A stretch of DNA of 12,683 nucleotides from Verrucomicrobiota bacterium (GCA_903970455.1 CAJCIW010000077.1:1-12683), one strand, 5' to 3'; shown: positions 1 through 7,905, numbered from the stretch's first letter. Translations and numbers: made by a program. Notes: a model not told the origin generated them from the sequence alone.

Positions 1-435
1 TTTTTTCCCCTCCTGCTCCTTGGTTTGAAAGAAAGTGAGAATTCCCCGGGGCTCTAATCTTCCGGAAAAAAGATCGAAATGCAGCGGAACAATTTTTTTC
101 CCATTGAATTGGATGAGGGCAGCATGGATTTTTTTCTCGACCTGATCGAACTTGATGGAAGGCTTAAACGGCTCATTCGTTGTAAATTTGTAGTGGAGTT
201 TTCCATTCTTCACGTAAAAATCCAGGGCTATATCCGTTTGGTAGGTCAAAGCTAGCAGCTGGGCTTCCTGCAAACGGATATAGAGTTCGGAGACTTCCCG
301 CTCAAAAACATGGTCGTCAATGAGTTTCTTAATGTGAATCGCTGAAAAAGAGGCGATCAAACTCAAAATCACTAAGGCGAGCATGATTTCGAGAAGGGTA
401 AAAGGTTTATTGTGCCACTTCTTGATGCTCTTCAC
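1..435 (-). CDS. GspH-like type II secretion pseudopilin (partial, runs off the left edge)
   Basis: This is an open frame of 145 codons without a stop that continues past the window edge. The best start is a GTG at 435-433, inside the end of gspG (about 29 bases of overlap), directly after an in-frame TAA at 441-439; the Shine-Dalgarno is weak. The protein starts with a short basic leader (K2, K5, K6, K10), then P11-F12-T13-L14-L15-E16 and a hydrophobic helix at about 12-32. This is the class III signal and N-terminal helix of type IV pilin-like proteins, with the conserved Glu at +5. The rest (about 35-145) alternates strands and charged helices, as in minor pseudopilins. Directly following gspG suggests a GspH-type minor pseudopilin at the tip of the secretion pseudopilus. 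The residue before the expected cut is Pro, not Gly. The class is clear; the exact subtype (H, I or J) is not. Confidence 0.75.
   Translation of the reverse strand, partial: MKSIKKWHNKPFTLLEIMLALVILSLIASFSAIHIKKLIDDHVFEREVSELYIRLQEAQLLALTYQTDIALDFYVKNGKLHYKFTTNEPFKPSIKFDQVEKKIHAALIQFNGKKIVPLHFDLFSGRLEPRGILTFFQTKEQEGKK
382..399. repeat. Left copy of an 18-base exact repeat at a pseudopilin cleavage-site segment
   Basis: The 18 bases here are identical to 782-799, exactly 400 bases away. Both copies encode T-L-L-E-I-M at the start of the pseudopilin helix, in the two neighbouring pseudopilin genes, using the same codons. This may reflect duplication or gene conversion of the pseudopilin N-terminus, or simply strong protein conservation. 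Confidence 0.85.
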
Positions 436-823
436 TGTTTATGCCTAACTTTTCTCTTCTTTTTTGTTCGTATCCCTTCAATTTCTGGGAAGATACAATA
501 AATGTATCGTTGGTGCGGCCATCGATACTAATATCAAAAGGGACTCCCCAACCGTCTTTAAGAAATTGTTTGGGATTCTTCACGAGGCCGGATTCAGCGA
601 GAACTGTCTCTTTATTTGCTAGAACCTGCTCGATGGGCATTCCGCGTGCGACTTCAAGCATCAGGATATCGTAAATCTGCTGCTGAGCTTGCTCGCTCTT
701 AAAAGCCTTCCCTTTTTCGAGGCTTCCTTTCATATTCACGCCGATGACGCTACCGATCAGACCGATGAGGACGATCACGATCATGATTTCGAGAAGGGTC
801 AGGGTTCTTTTTTTTCTTCGCAT
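407..823 (-). CDS. gspG: GspG, major type II secretion pseudopilin
   Basis: GspG polymerises in the inner membrane into the pseudopilus that pushes substrates through the secretin. The 138-residue product has a short basic leader (M-R-R-K-K-R), then T8-L9-T10-L11-L12-E13... as the hydrophobic N-terminal helix to about residue 32, with Glu in the conserved +5 position relative to the expected cut. A D-G-W-G-V-P-F segment near residues 90-96 matches the D-x-W-G-x-P-[FY] signature of GspG proteins, and a charged tail follows. The open frame reaches back to 904, but the ATG at 823-821 is the real start: AAGGAG lies 6 bases upstream and the extra 27 residues would overlap gspF. The gap to gspF is 13 bases; the next pseudopilin overlaps the 3' end. 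The residue before the expected cut is Thr rather than the usual Gly, which is odd for a prepilin peptidase substrate. Confidence 0.9.
   Translation of the reverse strand: MRRKKRTLTLLEIMIVIVLIGLIGSVIGVNMKGSLEKGKAFKSEQAQQQIYDILMLEVARGMPIEQVLANKETVLAESGLVKNPKQFLKDGWGVPFDISIDGRTNDTFIVSSQKLKGYEQKRREKLGINSEEHQEVAQ
782..799. repeat. Right copy of the 18-base exact repeat (in gspG)
   Basis: This is identical to 382-399. It covers the codons for T-L-L-E-I-M in gspG, the segment just after the prepilin cleavage position. Confidence 0.85.
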
Positions 824-829
824 GGGTTT

Positions 830-835
830 CTCCTT
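830..835 (-). promoter_or_regulatory. Shine-Dalgarno that fixes the gspG start
   Basis: AAGGAG on the minus strand lies 6 bases before the ATG at 823-821, in the short gap between the gspF stop and gspG. It favours the 138-residue GspG over the longer open frame beginning at 904. Confidence 0.85.
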
Positions 836-836
836 G

Positions 837-2024
837 TTAATTTGTTGAGAACGAGCTGACGTCGGTGAGAGGGAGCAGGATAGATAGAACCACGAGTCCG
901 ACAATGGCTCCTAAAGTGATGAGGAGGGCGGGCTGAAGGAATGTATTGAGCTGTCCGAGATGTTTTTCCATTTCTTCATCATAGATTTCTGCGAGGTTGA
1001 AGAAGGCTTCTTCCATTTTTCCCGTCTCTTCTGCCAAAGCAAGCATGCGGATCACTAGAGAGGGGAGAATCGTAGATCCTTGAAACGCGGCGCTAATCCG
1101 CTCTCCCTGCCCTACCCTTTTTTGCGCTTTTACGATCGCGTCTTCGATGAGGGGGCTTTTAACGACATTCCGCGAGAGGGTGAGGGCTTCAAGCAACGGG
1201 ACGCCCCCGGCAAGGAGCATCGACAGGGCCCGGCAAAAACGGACGAGGGCGGAATGCAAAAGGAGTGTCTTGATAAAAGGGAGCTTCAACGACAGCTGGT
1301 AGATCCGCAGTTTGCCGGTGCGATTGCGAAGAGCGAAGACGGCTCCGATGGGCAAAGCGAGAAGAGTTACGCTTAAATAAATGACATTTTGATTGACCCA
1401 GTTGCTAATGGAAAGAATAGCGGCAGTGATCGGATGAAGGGCTCTGTCTTCGAAGAGTTCTTTCATGGAAGGGATCACGAAAAATAAAAGGCCGCAGACA
1501 ATGAAAAAGCAAAAGAGCGCTAGAAAAGAGGGATAGGCAAGGGCGGAGACGAGCTGTTTTTTTAATTTATGCTGGCGTGCGATCAATTCGGCGAGCTGGA
1601 GGAAAACAGCAGCGAGATTCCCGCTCTGCTCCGCAACTTGGACCATGGAAAGATAAATTTGATTAAAGGTGGCGGGGTAGCGCTTCAGCGCGATCGATAA
1701 GGAGGAGCCGGCCTTGAGGTGGTCGCACAAATCGAGAAATAGAGGATGGACCTTATGCCTCCGGTATTTTTCCTCGATGGTAAGCAAACTTTCATAAAGG
1801 GGCAAGCCCGCCTTGAGGAGCTGGGCAATCTCGCGCGTAAACGAAAGCAAAAGGGTTGGAGGGAGAACAAGCTGATTTTCCTTGCTGACGATCGGGAAAA
1901 CGGTAGTGACGAGAATCTGCTGCTTCCGGAGACGGTCTTTAGCAATGGGCAGAGAGTCTGCATCGATCACTCCTTTGATCGTTTTTCCTTCAGGTCCGAC
2001 TGCTGTATACCGATAGAGAGCCAT
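837..2024 (-). CDS. gspF: GspF, type II secretion inner-membrane platform protein
   Basis: GspF is the polytopic inner-membrane platform that couples the GspE ATPase to pseudopilus assembly. The 395 residues match the family length of about 400. The start M-A-L-Y-R-Y-T-A-V-G and K-G-V-I-D-A-D are the usual GspF/PilC N-terminal patterns. Two homologous T2SSF domains are visible: residues about 60-183 (starting F-T-R-E-I-A-Q-L-L-K-A-G-L-P-L) and about 262-384 (starting F-C-R-A-L-S-M-L-L-A-G-G-V-P-L). Membrane spans fall at about 161-187, 214-232 and 364-386. The ATG at 2024-2022 comes 7 bases after the gspE stop with a weak AGGT Shine-Dalgarno, so translation is probably coupled. The gene precedes gspG by 13 bases. 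Nothing looks broken. Confidence 0.95.
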   Translation of the reverse strand: MALYRYTAVGPEGKTIKGVIDADSLPIAKDRLRKQQILVTTVFPIVSKENQLVLPPTLLLSFTREIAQLLKAGLPLYESLLTIEEKYRRHKVHPLFLDLCDHLKAGSSLSIALKRYPATFNQIYLSMVQVAEQSGNLAAVFLQLAELIARQHKLKKQLVSALAYPSFLALFCFFIVCGLLFFVIPSMKELFEDRALHPITAAILSISNWVNQNVIYLSVTLLALPIGAVFALRNRTGKLRIYQLSLKLPFIKTLLLHSALVRFCRALSMLLAGGVPLLEALTLSRNVVKSPLIEDAIVKAQKRVGQGERISAAFQGSTILPSLVIRMLALAEETGKMEEAFFNLAEIYDEEMEKHLGQLNTFLQPALLITLGAIVGLVVLSILLPLTDVSSFSTN

Positions 2025-2031
2025 GAATTAC

Positions 2032-3720
2032 CTATAGATCGTCGTAGCCGCGTGTAACACGGAGCACTTCGCTCGAAGCCGTTAGTCCCTGGATCGCCAA
2101 TAACGCTCCTTCCTGGCGCAGGCCCGTCATCCCGCCAGCAATAGCAGCTTTTTGTAACTCGAGAGCGTCGGGGCTGACTAAAAGGCGCCGCTTTATGGCC
2201 GAAGTCACGGGCATTAATTCGTAGATCCCATGCCGCCCTTTGAACCCGGAACCGAAGCAGTGGGAACACCCCTCCCCTTTGAATAATTTCCCATCCGTGA
2301 GCTTATCATCGGTGATTCCGAGCTCTTTTAACTCTTGTTCAGAAGGGGTATATCCGATCCGGCAAACAGGACAAATCAGGCGCACGAGGCGCTGTGCCAG
2401 GACGCCTACGACCGAAGATGTCAAGAGGTAGGGTTCAATCCCCATATCGACAAGCCGGGTCAGGGCGGAAGGGGCGTCGTTGGTATGCAAAGTGCTCAAT
2501 ACGAGATGCCCTGTCAAAGAGGCCTGAATGGCGATTTCGGCAGTTTCTTTATCTCGAATCTCCCCAATCATGATCACATCAGGGTCTTGCCGAAGAATAT
2601 GGCGTAATCCTGTGGCAAAGGTGAGGTGAATTTTTGGGTTCACGCCGATTTGGGCCATTCCCTGCAGTTTATATTCGACAGGGTCTTCAATGGTCATGAT
2701 GTTCATTTCCGAATTGTTGATTTCGGACAGGGCGCTGTAAAGGGTCGTCGTCTTACCGCTTCCGGTAGGGCCGGTGACCAGAACGATTCCCTCGCTCAAA
2801 TTGATCAACTTCGTCAGAGGTGACAAGGTAGTCATCCGCATGCCGATGTTATTCAAGCCCAATAAGACGTTTCCTTTGTCGAGGATGCGCAAAACGATCC
2901 TTTCTCCAAAAACCACGGGGACCGTGCTCACGCGGAAATCGATTTGGCGCCCCCCCATATTGAGCTTGATCCGTCCATCTTGAGGCAACCGGTGCTCAGC
3001 AATATCAAGGCGGGCCATCACTTTGATCCGTGTGATCAGCTGAGATTGAAATTCTTTCGGAGGGGCGTGCCGTTGTTGAAGAACTCCATCGATTCGATAG
3101 CGGACGTCGAGTCCATTTTCCATCGGCTCGAAATGGATATCGGAGGCGCCTTGTTGAATCGCTTCTGCAAGCATCACGTTGAGCATGCGGATGACAGGAG
3201 AGTCCGCATTTTTTTCGAGCAGATCGTAACCGTCATCCTCTTTCGTCTCCGCAGATGCATTTTCCGGCTGTAAGCTGGCGATGTATTCAGAGGCTTCATT
3301 CTCTTTTTGATGATAGCACACCTCGATAGCCTCCTCGAGAGCAGCTTTAGGAGCCATCACTTCCCGGATTTCGCAATGGGTCATGCAGCGCACTTCTTCG
3401 AGCGTTTCCAGATCGAACGGATGGACCATGCCGATCGATAGAACCCCTTCCTTTTCTTCCAGGGGCAAAAGAAGATGGCTTTTCGCAAAGGAATAGGACA
3501 GAGGGGTTATCTTTTCTTTGACATAAGAAAATTGGGAAAGATCGTTAAAAAAAGGAATCTGAAACCGCTTGGCAATCTCTTCAGGGGATCCCCAATTTTT
3601 TTGAGGCAATGGCTTGAACACGGCCTCGGACGGAGAAGCTGGTTTTCTTTTTCCTTTGAGAATCTTGACCAGTTCTTCGAGCAGTTCCTTGACCTTGGAG
3701 GACCCTGCAGAGTTAGACAT
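2032..3720 (-). CDS. gspE: GspE, type II secretion AAA-type traffic ATPase
   Basis: GspE is the cytoplasmic hexameric ATPase that powers pseudopilus extension from the membrane base. In the 562-residue product, an N-terminal GspE/PilB domain spans about 35-150. The catalytic core shows the Asp box A-S-D-I-H-F-E-P (192-199), Walker A G-P-T-G-S-G-K-T (317-324), Walker B V-I-M-I-G-E (382-387) and the His box H-L-V-L-S-T-L-H-T-N-D (405-415). A four-cysteine zinc module is present (C450/C453 and C485/C488), as in GspE and PilB. The frame is open up to 3843, but the extra 41 residues lie inside gspD. The ATG at 3720-3718 gives an 8-base overlap with the gspD stop, a normal arrangement for coupled translation; GGTAA upstream is a weak Shine-Dalgarno. 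All motifs for activity are intact. Confidence 0.95.
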   Translation of the reverse strand: MSNSAGSSKVKELLEELVKILKGKRKPASPSEAVFKPLPQKNWGSPEEIAKRFQIPFFNDLSQFSYVKEKITPLSYSFAKSHLLLPLEEKEGVLSIGMVHPFDLETLEEVRCMTHCEIREVMAPKAALEEAIEVCYHQKENEASEYIASLQPENASAETKEDDGYDLLEKNADSPVIRMLNVMLAEAIQQGASDIHFEPMENGLDVRYRIDGVLQQRHAPPKEFQSQLITRIKVMARLDIAEHRLPQDGRIKLNMGGRQIDFRVSTVPVVFGERIVLRILDKGNVLLGLNNIGMRMTTLSPLTKLINLSEGIVLVTGPTGSGKTTTLYSALSEINNSEMNIMTIEDPVEYKLQGMAQIGVNPKIHLTFATGLRHILRQDPDVIMIGEIRDKETAEIAIQASLTGHLVLSTLHTNDAPSALTRLVDMGIEPYLLTSSVVGVLAQRLVRLICPVCRIGYTPSEQELKELGITDDKLTDGKLFKGEGCSHCFGSGFKGRHGIYELMPVTSAIKRRLLVSPDALELQKAAIAGGMTGLRQEGALLAIQGLTASSEVLRVTRGYDDL

Positions 3721-6034
3721 TGCTATTACCGAACAAAGCTTTGAAACTGTTTCTAAAGTATTTTTTTCGCTCTTTTTCCTGAGCTTCGACAACGCGCTGC
3801 AGGTATTCAGGAATATCCCCGGGCCGTTTTTTGACTTCTTCATTGCGGACTGCGATCAGCTGCTCTTCCGGATCGAGGATGATGGTCGGAGTGATGAAGA
3901 TGAACATTTCCGTATTATTGTTCGTGAGCTTCGTGGAACCAAAAAGTTTCCCTAACCCTGGGATATCGCCGATAAAGGGGATCTTATCTTCGTTATCCTG
4001 AGACGACTTTCGACGCAAGCCGCCCAGAATAACCGTCTGCCCGTCCAAAACGCGGACTTCATTTTCGATATGCCGCCGGTCGACCAGAGGGCGGTCGTCC
4101 TGGTTATGATGTTTTGTCGTATCGAATGTGACATTCGTCTGCATGGTAACAAACCCCTTCCCATCGCACAGTTCGTCATCAAGGTCGGGAAGATGCACCG
4201 TCGGAGTTACAATGATCGTAATCCCGAATTGCGCACGGGAGAATGATTTTTCAAAGGCTATCGTCCCCTTGCTGGTATCTACAGGCGCCGCGCCATTATT
4301 GATCGAGATCTCCTCTACGATGGAGATGGTCGCAGGCGTTTGATTGACGGTGATCGTGGAAGGGGCTGCGTTGAGCTGAACGTCTTCTTGCGACATCAGA
4401 AAGTTGAGCGCCAGGTCATAAGCGGGAAAATGTTTCGATTGCTTGCCATGAAGCAGATATTCTAATACCCCTCGTCCCGTCGGCGCAAACTGGGATGTGA
4501 ATTGGATCCCATTTTTCTTCGATCCCAGCTTTAGCATGTTCATGCCGTAGCTATTTTCATTTTTGATCCTCTTTTCAAAGAGCATCACTTCGATCTGCAC
4601 CATTTTTTTGGGAACATCCAGCTTGCGGAGCAGATCTTTGATTTTGGCAAGAGCGTCGCGGCGGACGACCATCAACAAATTTCCGGTCTTAGGATCGGCA
4701 ATAAAATGGTCGGACCCTTGTTCCACATCAAGAGATGCCGAGCTACCTATCTTCAACGGGGGCGGCGCAACGACCAGCGGTGGCGTCGGAGGGAATCCAT
4801 CAGGAGGAGTTTTAAATTGGGGGCCTTGAGTCGCAAGATTGAACTCGGTTTCTTTATTCGCCTCGCTAGAGGAGAATAAAAGAGAGTTATAGACTTTTTC
4901 GAGCACTTTGGCGAGATCTTCGGGATTGGAATGGCGGCATGAGTACAAATAAACCGTCATTTCCGCAGGGTCATGCAGCTGCTCTTCCGTATCTTTGATG
5001 ATTTTTTCCGCTCGACACACAACCTCTTCCTGGCCAATCAGGATCAGCGCGTTTCCCTGAACCAGGGAAAACATGTTCAACCCTTCCTGTTCCGGTTTTC
5101 CAAACGGCGGTCGATTTTTTTCCATCGCTTCCCCAAAGAAGGACTGAAGGATCTTCTCCATCTCTTTGGCTGCCATTTTGTTAATGGTGATGACGCGAGA
5201 GATCTTCCCTTGGGCGTTTTCCCAAACCGTATGATAGAGATCCAGGAGTTTGACCACTTCTTCTTTGTTGGCTACAATCGCAATTTTCGGCCCGATTTGA
5301 TAGATGAACGTCTGTTTCGCATCAGCAAATTTTTCAAAAAATTGAAAAGAACTCCTCACTTGCTCAACAGGTGGGTTAAAAACATAAAATAGGCGCGTAT
5401 GGTCGGGTATCCATTGCAGCTGCAAAGGAGAAGACGCCATCGCCTGAATTGCTGACGGATCTTGTTTTAGGATGTAAAGCTGCCTGACATAGTTGTTGAT
5501 CTTCTTCACCCCGATTCCGTTGTGGGAGAGGATGATCTCGAGCATCTCGCTCCATGATTCGCGCGGGATGGGGATATTGGAGTGCATATTTAATTTTAAT
5601 GCAGCCATCTCAGGAGGGACAATAAAGAGATAATCGAGGGCTCCGTATTCCATTACAAGCTGGGCCAACGTTGTTTCTTCCTGGTCCCACAACGCATATC
5701 CTTCTTCGTCTCTCTTCGCTTCCCCGATAGCCGCATCGCGCCATCGCATTTCTAAAGAATGGATCTGCTCTTTTACAAAATTGACTTGATGGAGGACGGT
5801 TTTAAACTCTTCCTCAGCTGAACTCCCTTTTGCATAGAGTTCCCCGGCCTGCCGGTAACAGCTCGTGAGCTCGGAGCGAAGAGCTGCCAACTGCTGATTG
5901 ATCTCCCTGAGCATGATCTCAAAATTTCCAGCATTTTCGGGAGATTTTGTGCCGCTTGCTATTTTTTCAGCGATGGTTTGAGAAAAGATGGAAACAGGCG
6001 CAAAACAAAGGAAAGAAGCGAGTATGTATCTCAT
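3713..6034 (-). CDS. gspD: GspD, type II secretion secretin
   Basis: GspD forms the outer-membrane channel of the type II system. The 773-residue product starts with a likely Sec signal (about 1-19) with few basic residues. A predicted coiled coil at about 35-100, which most secretins lack, follows. Next come an N0-like domain (about 118-190), N1-N3-like ring domains (about 205-475, interrupted by a proline-rich loop at about 408-428) and the secretin beta domain (about 477-720). The secretin core shows V-Q-I-E-V-M-L-F-E, L-N-A-A-P-S-T-I-T-V-N and V-L-D-G-Q-T-V-I-L-G-G-L, followed by P-F-I-G-D-I-P-G-L-G-K-L-F-G, all hallmark patterns. A charged C-terminal tail (720-773) may be a pilotin or partner contact. 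The ATG overlaps the previous gene's stop as ATGA, with a strong GGAGGG 4 bases upstream. The coiled coil and low similarity in the N domains fit a chlamydial GspD. Confidence 0.93.
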   Translation of the reverse strand: MRYILASFLCFAPVSIFSQTIAEKIASGTKSPENAGNFEIMLREINQQLAALRSELTSCYRQAGELYAKGSSAEEEFKTVLHQVNFVKEQIHSLEMRWRDAAIGEAKRDEEGYALWDQEETTLAQLVMEYGALDYLFIVPPEMAALKLNMHSNIPIPRESWSEMLEIILSHNGIGVKKINNYVRQLYILKQDPSAIQAMASSPLQLQWIPDHTRLFYVFNPPVEQVRSSFQFFEKFADAKQTFIYQIGPKIAIVANKEEVVKLLDLYHTVWENAQGKISRVITINKMAAKEMEKILQSFFGEAMEKNRPPFGKPEQEGLNMFSLVQGNALILIGQEEVVCRAEKIIKDTEEQLHDPAEMTVYLYSCRHSNPEDLAKVLEKVYNSLLFSSSEANKETEFNLATQGPQFKTPPDGFPPTPPLVVAPPPLKIGSSASLDVEQGSDHFIADPKTGNLLMVVRRDALAKIKDLLRKLDVPKKMVQIEVMLFEKRIKNENSYGMNMLKLGSKKNGIQFTSQFAPTGRGVLEYLLHGKQSKHFPAYDLALNFLMSQEDVQLNAAPSTITVNQTPATISIVEEISINNGAAPVDTSKGTIAFEKSFSRAQFGITIIVTPTVHLPDLDDELCDGKGFVTMQTNVTFDTTKHHNQDDRPLVDRRHIENEVRVLDGQTVILGGLRRKSSQDNEDKIPFIGDIPGLGKLFGSTKLTNNNTEMFIFITPTIILDPEEQLIAVRNEEVKKRPGDIPEYLQRVVEAQEKERKKYFRNSFKALFGNSNV

Positions 6035-7326
6035 GCCACCCTCCGTTCCCCATTGGAGAAAATAGGCTTTCTCTTCCGCGCACCTTTCCCTTGCCCTTTT
6101 TCGACCTCGATAGGCAAGCTCACTGGATTCATTAGTGTTCTCGTTTCGTCGAACAAATGGCCTTTGACGACGGTGCGTCCCTGTTCTTTTTCTATCCCGT
6201 CAAAAATAAAAAGCTCTCCTTTCAACCGATGATGCAGGTATTGTTCAATTTCTTCGGCGCGGCGTAAATTTTTCCAACCCGTTGCCGTTTTGAGCAACCA
6301 ATCCCCTTGTTTGAGGACAACCCTCCTTTTTCCAAAAGAGCAGCTGACCTGGCTGCTGCTACGCAACCGGAAGGAGGAAGGCATCATCTCCGGCTTTACT
6401 TGCATACGCCCCTGGTTTTCTATCTCGATCTTAACCTGGGCAGGGGAAAACCCTGTTTCATCCCATATTTCAAGCTCTACGGTCTTGCCCGAGATCGATT
6501 TGACATGAGCAATAGGATTCTCCCGTTTTAACTCCTCAAAAGGGGAAACATGCCATTCTCCCTTCTCATAATGCAGGTAATCGGAAGGAGAAATAAAACA
6601 GGCATAAGTCGAAGCTTCCGCAATTTCTAGAACAGCTTTATTCCGCCAAACTTCATATTCTCTTCCGCCGTATTTCTCGATTAATAGGTCGTGGGGAAAA
6701 ACTCGAGCTGACTTTAACGCCTTCGCAAACGGCTGGCCGGCTGAATGATAACGAAAAGGAGTACCCCCCTGCTCCGAGATGACAAACTGCCCCTTTTCTT
6801 CTCCCGCAATGCCCTCTTTAGATACGAGCTTTCGCCCCGCCTCAACGAGAACGGCTCCATTCTCAAGCAATATCGGCTTTACCCAGAGAGAAGTTGCCTC
6901 ATCCGAGGAATGCAGCCCCTTCCCTTGTTCGCTCTCCTTCAAATAGATGACACGTCCATTCACCAGGCTGAACTCTTCTTTCCCATTTTTTAATGAGATT
7001 AAAATTTTTGCTTCCTTCGAGTCGACGTCGGGGCGGCTATTGTAAGCCATCAAGATCAGTTCATCCGCAAGGCGCGAGATCCAGCCCAAAGCATGGCGAG
7101 GGTGCAATGCCAGGCCTCCCGATCCAATAGACTCGTAGGGGAAAAAAGAACGGCCTATTTTTTGGGAGCTGTTTCCAGAGATCGTCGTTTCTTTCCCTTT
7201 AAACGGGTAAGTAAAGAAAAAAAGGAGGAGGGCTATACTCAAAACAATCAAAAAAATTGCGGCACAATAGACAGACTGCTTTAGGTATCGGTCGATCTGT
7301 ATGGATGTAGGAGGAAATATCAGCAC
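6031..7326 (-). CDS. Single-span membrane protein in the GspC position of the secretion operon, function unknown
   Basis: The 431-residue product is the first gene of the secretion operon and overlaps gspD by 4 bases (ATGA), so its job is probably in secretion. The start is GTG at 7326-7324 with GAGG about 8 bases upstream; no in-frame ATG precedes the membrane span. It has a short cytoplasmic N-terminus, one hydrophobic span (about 17-40), then a long soluble, probably periplasmic, part of mainly beta-type alternating sequence (about 100-330). A helical stretch (345-370) and a very basic C-terminus (410-430) follow. This topology matches GspC, which links the inner-membrane platform to the secretin, but I see no recognisable HR or PDZ motif. 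It corresponds by position to the chlamydial conserved hypothetical protein upstream of gspD (CT573 in C. trachomatis numbering, from memory). A GspC-like role is inferred. Confidence 0.75.
   Translation of the reverse strand: MLIFPPTSIQIDRYLKQSVYCAAIFLIVLSIALLLFFFTYPFKGKETTISGNSSQKIGRSFFPYESIGSGGLALHPRHALGWISRLADELILMAYNSRPDVDSKEAKILISLKNGKEEFSLVNGRVIYLKESEQGKGLHSSDEATSLWVKPILLENGAVLVEAGRKLVSKEGIAGEEKGQFVISEQGGTPFRYHSAGQPFAKALKSARVFPHDLLIEKYGGREYEVWRNKAVLEIAEASTYACFISPSDYLHYEKGEWHVSPFEELKRENPIAHVKSISGKTVELEIWDETGFSPAQVKIEIENQGRMQVKPEMMPSSFRLRSSSQVSCSFGKRRVVLKQGDWLLKTATGWKNLRRAEEIEQYLHHRLKGELFIFDGIEKEQGRTVVKGHLFDETRTLMNPVSLPIEVEKGQGKGARKRKPIFSNGERRVA
6039..6044 (-). promoter_or_regulatory. 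Strong Shine-Dalgarno of gspD, inside the preceding gene
   Basis: GGAGGG on the minus strand lies 4 bases before the gspD ATG at 6034. It sits inside the last codons of the upstream membrane protein gene. It supports this start and suggests gspD is translated efficiently within the operon. Confidence 0.8.
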
Positions 7327-7418
7327 GCCTAAGACCTCATTGTCCCGAGAGAAGGAGTTTAGGGCATTTTAAAAAAAAACGAAAGATGAATTGTGGGGAG
7401 GTGAAAAAGCAAATCGGC

Positions 7419-7447
7419 TTGCAAAAAATAAAAAATAAGATTTAAAT
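7419..7447 (+). promoter_or_regulatory. Possible housekeeping (sigma-66/70 type) promoter for the small membrane protein gene
   Basis: TTGCAA (7419-7424) and TTAAAT (7442-7447) are separated by 17 bases of very A-rich DNA. A start would fall near 7454, about 20 bases before the ATG at 7475. The -10 matches only four of six bases, so this is a candidate. A 10-base palindrome (GATTTAAATC, 7439-7448) overlaps the -10. I see no equally good promoter facing the secretion operon in this 148-base intergenic gap. Confidence 0.4.
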
Positions 7448-7474
7448 CAAAATTAAGGCTCGTGTTGGAGTTTT

Positions 7475-7861
7475 ATGGACGGGGATAAAAAAGAAGGGGT
7501 ATCTGTGAAAGAAATTGAAGCTTTTGCTAAAAAACATCGTTTTGAAGTGTTTTTCTGCCTGGCGTTCGTATTGGCGTGCTTCTTTACGTTTGTGCTCTGG
7601 GGGCCAGGCTGGTCGATCATCGCCGCTTCGATTGGAGCGATTCTAGGCGTCCTGCTCGAGGGGAAAGTGACCCACATGTCCAAGATGGTTTTCTCATTCG
7701 TCTTCAAACAAGACCCAACCGTTCAGCTCGTTCTTGGGATCGTCAGCCTCATTCTGGCGATTTTCCTCCCCCCGCTCTACTTTTTAATACTCGGCCTTCA
7801 CGGGGGAAAAGACCTGGCGTACTGGGCAATGGAAATGTACAACCAGTCTTCTCGCAAGTAA
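7475..7861 (+). CDS. Small membrane protein with three hydrophobic spans, function unknown
   Basis: I do not recognise this 128-residue protein. It starts with a charged, probably cytoplasmic N-terminus (1-22), followed by hydrophobic spans at about 23-42, 45-62 and 83-110. The loop between spans 2 and 3 (63-82) carries several Lys and His residues, and the C-terminal tail (111-128) is polar. The ATG at 7475 has GGAG 4 bases upstream. The gene stands alone: it is divergent from the secretion operon (148-base gap) and convergent with the helical-repeat protein gene, whose stop is 44 bases away. Its length, codon use and ribosome binding site look like a real gene. It could be a small conserved chlamydial envelope protein, but nothing here tells its substrate or partner. 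Confidence 0.75.
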   Translation: MDGDKKEGVSVKEIEAFAKKHRFEVFFCLAFVLACFFTFVLWGPGWSIIAASIGAILGVLLEGKVTHMSKMVFSFVFKQDPTVQLVLGIVSLILAIFLPPLYFLILGLHGGKDLAYWAMEMYNQSSRK

Positions 7862-7888
7862 TACCATGCTCTGTTGGGAGGTTGGTAT
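7861..7888. other. Weak inverted repeat in the convergent gap
   Basis: ATACCA (7861-7866) and TGGTAT (7883-7888) form 6-base arms around a 16-base loop that contains a further CTC/GAG pairing. It lies between two convergent genes, where a bidirectional terminator would be useful. Neither strand has a T-run after it, so it is at best a weak or factor-assisted terminator. Confidence 0.3.
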
Positions 7889-7905
7889 AGAGTCGGTTGA
7901 GTCTG

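Noticed and set aside
409..425. Second sigma-54 site (TGGCAC on the minus strand)
   Set aside because: There is no TTGC at the -12 spacing, and it lies in pseudopilin coding sequence.
824..904. N-terminal extension of GspG (27 extra residues)
   Set aside because: It would lie inside gspF, and the strong AAGGAG plus short basic leader at 823 give a normal pseudopilin start.
3721..3843. N-terminal extension of GspE (41 extra residues)
   Set aside because: It falls within the gspD coding region; the ATG at 3720 with an 8-base overlap is the ordinary arrangement.
7861..7888. Intrinsic terminator between the two convergent genes
   Set aside because: The stem is only 6 bases with a large imperfect loop and no T-run on either side; kept only as a weak inverted repeat.
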